Positions 14,740-17,487 of a stretch of 17,487 nt of DNA are shown here, in pieces; position 1 is the first letter of the stretch; each line of letters opens with the position of its first letter. The notes beneath the pieces are model-generated. The model was not told the DNA's origin. It did no database searches and saw only the letters and a list, made by a program, of their open reading frames with translations. The stretch is taken from NCBI GenBank assembly GCA_002507425.1, contig DAZU01000039.1, positions 1-17,487 on the forward strand. The letters run 5' to 3'. This DNA comes from Euryarchaeota archaeon UBA53 (GTDB taxonomy: Archaea; Thermoplasmatota; Poseidoniia; Poseidoniales; Poseidoniaceae). The position numbers and the translations under genes are program-made.

Positions 14740-15480
14740 TCAAATTTCTCCTTCAACTCTAGGCGCGAGGAAGTATTCAACGTGGCCAGCACCCTCTGCA
14801 AAATCAAAGGTTACCTTTAAGGGGAAATTTTCTCCAAATCTTAAATTTACATTTTCTATTCCTTGGAATATCTTCGCCAATGGTATTAGATAAGTGAGAG
14901 AGTATTGTGACCTCACAGGTGTGGAGCAATCTATCGCGAGTAATTCGTCTTTAGAGAAATCTGCATTAACTTCGCTATTAGGACCTTTTACATTCACTGA
15001 AAATTGTGATTCTGTCAGCGACATATTCACTAGGTCGCCTACCAATTTTGATGCGCGTATTGCTTGTGCCAACTCCGCTCCAGAAATTGTAACCCCACAA
15101 GGCAAATCCAACTCAGGAACATTTGGTGGGTTAAGGGTAGTATTGTCTAATGGTCTCATATTGAGATCTATTCTACCAATTTTAATACTAACTTGCCCAG
15201 TTGCCTCATCGTGCGACAGATCAACTGCATCTGTTCCTTGTCCTTGTGTCAGAATCTCTTTCAACTTACGCATTTCTAAACCAAGTTTTGTTTCATCGAC
15301 ATCCCAAGTATCAAATGCCGCACTATCAACATCCATCTTGATCATTGCTACGTGCGATGGGTCAACAACCCTTACCGATAATCCATCTTCTCCGAAATCT
15401 AACCTTGCCTCTTCAACAACGACTCCAAGAGTTTCTACAATTGTTCGCATGAGTTCTTGACGGGCTGTAATGTTCAACAT
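14740..15480 (-). CDS. pcn: DNA polymerase sliding clamp (PCNA)
   Basis: Homotrimeric ring that tethers DNA polymerase, ligase and flap endonuclease to DNA. From the ATG at 15480 the protein has 246 residues, the usual PCNA length, beginning MLNITARQELMRTIVE. Recognisable features are the first-domain stretch ARLDFGEDGLSVRVVDPSHVAMIKM, which matches the family's 'DGL..ra.DpshV.m...', and the second-domain repeat of the fold with VSIKIGRIDLNMRPLD. The C-terminus has YSLTYLIPLAKIF, FPLKVTFDF and VEYFLAPRV. An open extension to a TTG at 15507 is not needed. The stop codon abuts that of the convergent flpA gene with no base between. TTCATAAGC at 15516-15524 (minus strand) may be its TATA box, giving a short leader. 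Confidence 0.95.
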   Translation of the reverse strand: MLNITARQELMRTIVETLGVVVEEARLDFGEDGLSVRVVDPSHVAMIKMDVDSAAFDTWDVDETKLGLEMRKLKEILTQGQGTDAVDLSHDEATGQVSIKIGRIDLNMRPLDNTTLNPPNVPELDLPCGVTISGAELAQAIRASKLVGDLVNMSLTESQFSVNVKGPNSEVNADFSKDELLAIDCSTPVRSQYSLTYLIPLAKIFQGIENVNLRFGENFPLKVTFDFAEGAGHVEYFLAPRVEGEI

Positions 15481-15559
15481 AAGCGCATCCCTACATTCCC
15501 CTTTCAAATTGGGAGGCTTATGAACCTTCTAACTAATAGCAACATAAAACGCGGGACTG

Positions 15560-15571
15560 TTCATAAAAATA
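15560..15571 (+). promoter_or_regulatory. TATA-like box of the glycosyltransferase gene
   Basis: TTCATAAAAATA, centred about 22-24 bases before the ATG at 15587, fits a leaderless or very short-leader transcript. It lies in the 106-base divergent gap between pcn and the glycosyltransferase gene, the longest gene-free stretch in the window; nothing else stands out there. Confidence 0.35.
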
Positions 15572-15586
15572 CCTAATCGAAATTGT

Positions 15587-16753
15587 ATGAGATGGTTTCA
15601 TGAATGTGAGTTACTTGGAATTGACATGGCAGATGTCAAGCCCCTGCTCAAGGATGATGGTGAACCTTACAAAGTCGCTGTTTTAATTCCAACAATAAAC
15701 AACGCAGATGAACTAGCGGTAGTCCTTGAAAGACTATCGCAACAAACCTATCCCGATGTGGAAATTGTTATTTCCGATTCGAAATCAAAAGATCACACAA
15801 AAAAAGTTTGCGAAAAGTATGGTGCTACGTGGATTGATGACCCCTCACGCAACAGAGCAAATGCCTGTAATTTTGCACTTGAACAAATGGACCACGACTT
15901 AGTTCTCTTTACAGATGATGATACGATACCGCCACTTGACTGGGTTGAAAAATTGGTAAGGTGGTTTGAAGATCCCGAGGTAGGGGGCGTTGGAGGTCCT
16001 AATTTCGCACCGGATGATGACTCGTTTGGTGCAAAATGCGCTGATGTTGCTTTCTGCACCAAGTTCATGACCGCAGGAACTCGATACGGAGCACAACCAA
16101 AAGGAAAGTTGGTTCCAATAACGCATAATCCAGGTGTCAATTGCGCTCACAGAATGGTAAACCTTCGAGAGGTTGGTTTCTTTGAGGACGGTTGTATTGG
16201 AGCAGAGGATGTCGTCCTTGATGCAAAAATACAGCGTGCAGGGCATAAATTGTTCATCGATCCTGAAAACGTAATGCCTCACAAACGACGCAGACCATTC
16301 AAACCCTACATGAAACAAATGAGAAACTATGGTTACACAAGAATGGTTGCGAACAAACGTTGGCCTGAAATTGCTGAGTGGTCACACACTGCAATAGGAC
16401 TATTCCCATGGATAGTGGTATTTGCTGCTATTTCTGTTGTATTTGGTGGAATTACTGGAGGAGCTAATGGTGATTACTGGTTCACTCTATCTGGTGAATG
16501 GAGCGTTTCGAGAATCGCATTTCATATACCTCTAGGTCTAGCTGGTTTGTATATTGGAATATCATGGTTAGGCGCTGCTATCGGCACTAGCCCACACCGT
16601 AGTTTTGCTACTGTCTTCTTGGCACCGCTATTTGTTTTCCTTGCCCACTGGGCGTATGGTGCAGGTGTAAATAAGGCCTGGAAAGAAATAAGAAAAACAG
16701 GTGGAAGTGCAGGGGTTGGCGAACAGATTGACGACAGAACTCGAACTGCCTGA
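15587..16753 (+). CDS. Family 2 glycosyltransferase with C-terminal membrane helices
   Basis: A 388-residue GT-A fold glycosyltransferase acting at the membrane, probably transferring a sugar from a nucleotide donor to a lipid or polysaccharide acceptor. The catalytic domain (about 28-235) opens with KVAVLIPTINNADEL. It contains SDSKSKDHT, SRNRANACNFA and the metal-binding TDDDTIPP (109-116, DxD type). Next come the acceptor-region motif GAEDVVLDAKIQRAGHKLFID (205-225; Glu207 and Asp208 are the likely catalytic pair), the basic PHKRRRPFKPYMKQMRNYG, and three hydrophobic segments near 270-290, 311-333 and 338-358. The layout resembles ExoA-like enzymes of exopolysaccharide synthesis. A role in S-layer glycoprotein or surface-glycan synthesis is inference. 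ATG 15587 is supported by a TATA-like box; ATG 15626 would also keep all motifs. Confidence 0.9.
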   Translation: MRWFHECELLGIDMADVKPLLKDDGEPYKVAVLIPTINNADELAVVLERLSQQTYPDVEIVISDSKSKDHTKKVCEKYGATWIDDPSRNRANACNFALEQMDHDLVLFTDDDTIPPLDWVEKLVRWFEDPEVGGVGGPNFAPDDDSFGAKCADVAFCTKFMTAGTRYGAQPKGKLVPITHNPGVNCAHRMVNLREVGFFEDGCIGAEDVVLDAKIQRAGHKLFIDPENVMPHKRRRPFKPYMKQMRNYGYTRMVANKRWPEIAEWSHTAIGLFPWIVVFAAISVVFGGITGGANGDYWFTLSGEWSVSRIAFHIPLGLAGLYIGISWLGAAIGTSPHRSFATVFLAPLFVFLAHWAYGAGVNKAWKEIRKTGGSAGVGEQIDDRTRTA

Positions 16754-16756
16754 CTA

Positions 16757-16765
16757 GTTTTATTG
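16757..16765 (+). promoter_or_regulatory. TATA-like box of the 97-residue membrane protein gene
   Basis: GTTTTATTG, centred 27 bases before the ATG at 16788 and starting just after the glycosyltransferase stop codon. The run of four T could alternatively help terminate the upstream transcript. Confidence 0.35.
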
Positions 16766-16787
16766 CTTCACCTAAACTAGGAACGTT

Positions 16788-17081
16788 ATGGCACAATCCC
16801 CTTCACCGAATCTAGATGTGCCAAACCAGTCAGATGACGCAAGAGAGATATGGTTGTTTGTTAGAAGTTGGTTTACAATTATTCGCGTCATATTAGTGAT
16901 TGCAATTATTCTGGTTGCAGAAATCTTTGAGGACAATAGTATCTACAACTTATCTCTATCCGTTTGGGCGATTATTGTTGGGTTTCCACTTTTTCTTATC
17001 ATTTCTTTAATTATTATCCAAGGTGATAAAAAATTTGCACCCGACCTAGATGAAAAGCGTCTCAAGCGAATAAAAGATTGA
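16788..17081 (+). CDS. Small membrane protein with two helices, hypothetical
   Basis: A 97-residue protein of unknown function. A polar N-terminus (MAQSPSPNLDVPNQSDD) is followed by an aromatic, basic stretch (IWLFVRSWFTIIR) leading into the first hydrophobic segment (about 30-46). A short loop with EIFEDNSIYN and a second long hydrophobic segment (about 56-78) come next. The tail is charged and ends DLDEKRLKRIKD, so both ends probably face the cytoplasm. No motif is recognised. It lies 34 bases after the glycosyltransferase gene, so a functional link is possible, but a TATA-like box before its ATG suggests a transcript of its own. Ten bases separate its stop from the convergent ABC exporter stop. 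Confidence 0.65.
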   Translation: MAQSPSPNLDVPNQSDDAREIWLFVRSWFTIIRVILVIAIILVAEIFEDNSIYNLSLSVWAIIVGFPLFLIISLIIIQGDKKFAPDLDEKRLKRIKD

Positions 17082-17091
17082 GTGAGAGCAT

Positions 17092-17487
17092 TTATCTTTC
17101 CCCAGTTTGAATTTGCCATTGACTTGCATAAACGCCATTATTCTCTATGAGATCTTCATGAGTTCCTCTCTCAACAATGCTGCCATCGACCATTGAGATA
17201 ATCTCCTCTGCATTGCGTATTGTTGACAATCTGTGAGCGACTGCAATGGTGGTTCTTCCCTCACCGCTTGCAAGCAGGTTTTCCTGAATTCTTCTCTCTG
17301 TCTCAGCGTCAAGTGCACTAGAGGCTTCGTCTAACACTAACAAACTGGGTTTTTTCAGAAGAGCTCTTGCAAGTGATACCCGTGCTCTCTGTCCTCCAGA
17401 TAGCATGGTACCCCTATCACCTACTTTTGTGTCTAGCCCGAACTCGAAGTCGTTAACAAACTCCGCTGCACCAGCGAATTCTAGTGC
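17092..17487 (-). CDS. ABC exporter, C-terminal part of ATPase domain (partial, runs off the window)
   Basis: Only the last 131 residues are visible; the reading frame is open to the right edge (first visible residues ALEFAGAAEFVND), and the membrane domain must lie beyond it. The ABC signature LSGGQRARVSLARAL, Walker B LLVLDEASSALDAETE with catalytic Glu, and the H-loop AVAHRLSTI are intact. The ending, EEIISMVDGSIVERGTHEDLI, is the typical tail of exporter-type (ABCB/MsbA-like) half-transporters with fused permease and ATPase. The sequence VGDRGTMLSGGQ before the signature also fits this class. The ATG at 17406 is internal and not a start. The substrate cannot be judged. The stop lies ten bases from the stop of the convergent small membrane protein gene. 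Confidence 0.92.
   Translation of the reverse strand, partial: ALEFAGAAEFVNDFEFGLDTKVGDRGTMLSGGQRARVSLARALLKKPSLLVLDEASSALDAETERRIQENLLASGEGRTTIAVAHRLSTIRNAEEIISMVDGSIVERGTHEDLIENNGVYASQWQIQTGER

Noticed and set aside
15793..16318. Two overlapping minus-strand frames inside the glycosyltransferase gene
   Set aside because: The plus-strand protein has all GT2 motifs; the antisense frames match nothing recognisable and have no start signals.
17404..17406. The ATG just before LSGGQ as the start of a short ABC ATPase gene
   Set aside because: The frame continues upstream to the window edge with conserved exporter sequence (VGDRGTMLSGGQ), so this Met is internal to a larger gene.
1..17487. Search for tRNA, rRNA, CRISPR repeats, insertion sequences, toxin-antitoxin or phage-defence genes
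   Set aside because: No cloverleaf, repeat-spacer pattern, transposase motif or defence-type domain was found; gaps are too short to hide more than promoters.

Overview
The window is a gene-dense piece of an archaeal chromosome. Four informational genes place it in the Archaea: a Nop5-type box C/D protein followed by a fibrillarin-like methyltransferase, an archaeal/eukaryotic sliding clamp (PCNA) and the transcript-cleavage factor TFS. TATA-like boxes sit about 24-27 bases before several ATG codons, as expected for leaderless archaeal transcripts. The surrounding metabolic genes (fused B12-dependent acyl-CoA mutase, LysE exporter, Fpg/MutM glycosylase, SCO copper proteins) have a bacterial flavour and suggest an aerobic heterotroph. 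A marine Thermoplasmatota lineage such as Marine Group II (Poseidoniales) fits best. That assignment is inference from gene content and cannot be proven here.

Layout. 1-1600: two membrane proteins on the minus strand, a 456-residue polytopic protein with a TerB-like tail and a 54-residue protein, each with its own likely leaderless promoter. 1656-6467: a head-to-head pair, icmF (fused isobutyryl-CoA-type mutase) on minus and nnr (NAD(P)HX repair enzyme) on plus, with a perfect 17-base inverted repeat at the icmF start. 6412-8088: an ABC-F ATPase on minus whose 3' end overlaps nnr by 56 bases. 8174-11005: a plus-strand series of a PPP-family metallophosphoesterase, a 53-residue small ORF, a LysE exporter and Fpg/MutM.

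11006-12945: a compact minus-strand operon, TFS - SCO - [2Fe-2S] thioredoxin-like ferredoxin - SCO. Spacing is 5-10 bases or overlapping, and there are Shine-Dalgarno-like sequences before the internal genes. It is the most unusual arrangement here: a cleavage factor for stalled RNA polymerase co-transcribed with two copper/thiol proteins of the SCO family and a cysteine-rich redox protein. 13032-14739: nop5 and flpA, overlapping, the box C/D 2'-O-methylation core. 14740-15480: pcn on minus. 15587-17081: a membrane-anchored glycosyltransferase and a small two-helix membrane protein. 17092-17487: the C-terminal end of an ABC exporter that runs off the right edge.

The region is extremely compact. 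Two convergent pairs have no base between their stop codons, one overlaps by 56 bases and another is separated by 10. The longest stretch without a gene is about 106 bases (15481-15586). I saw no tRNA, rRNA, CRISPR array, insertion sequence or prophage gene.
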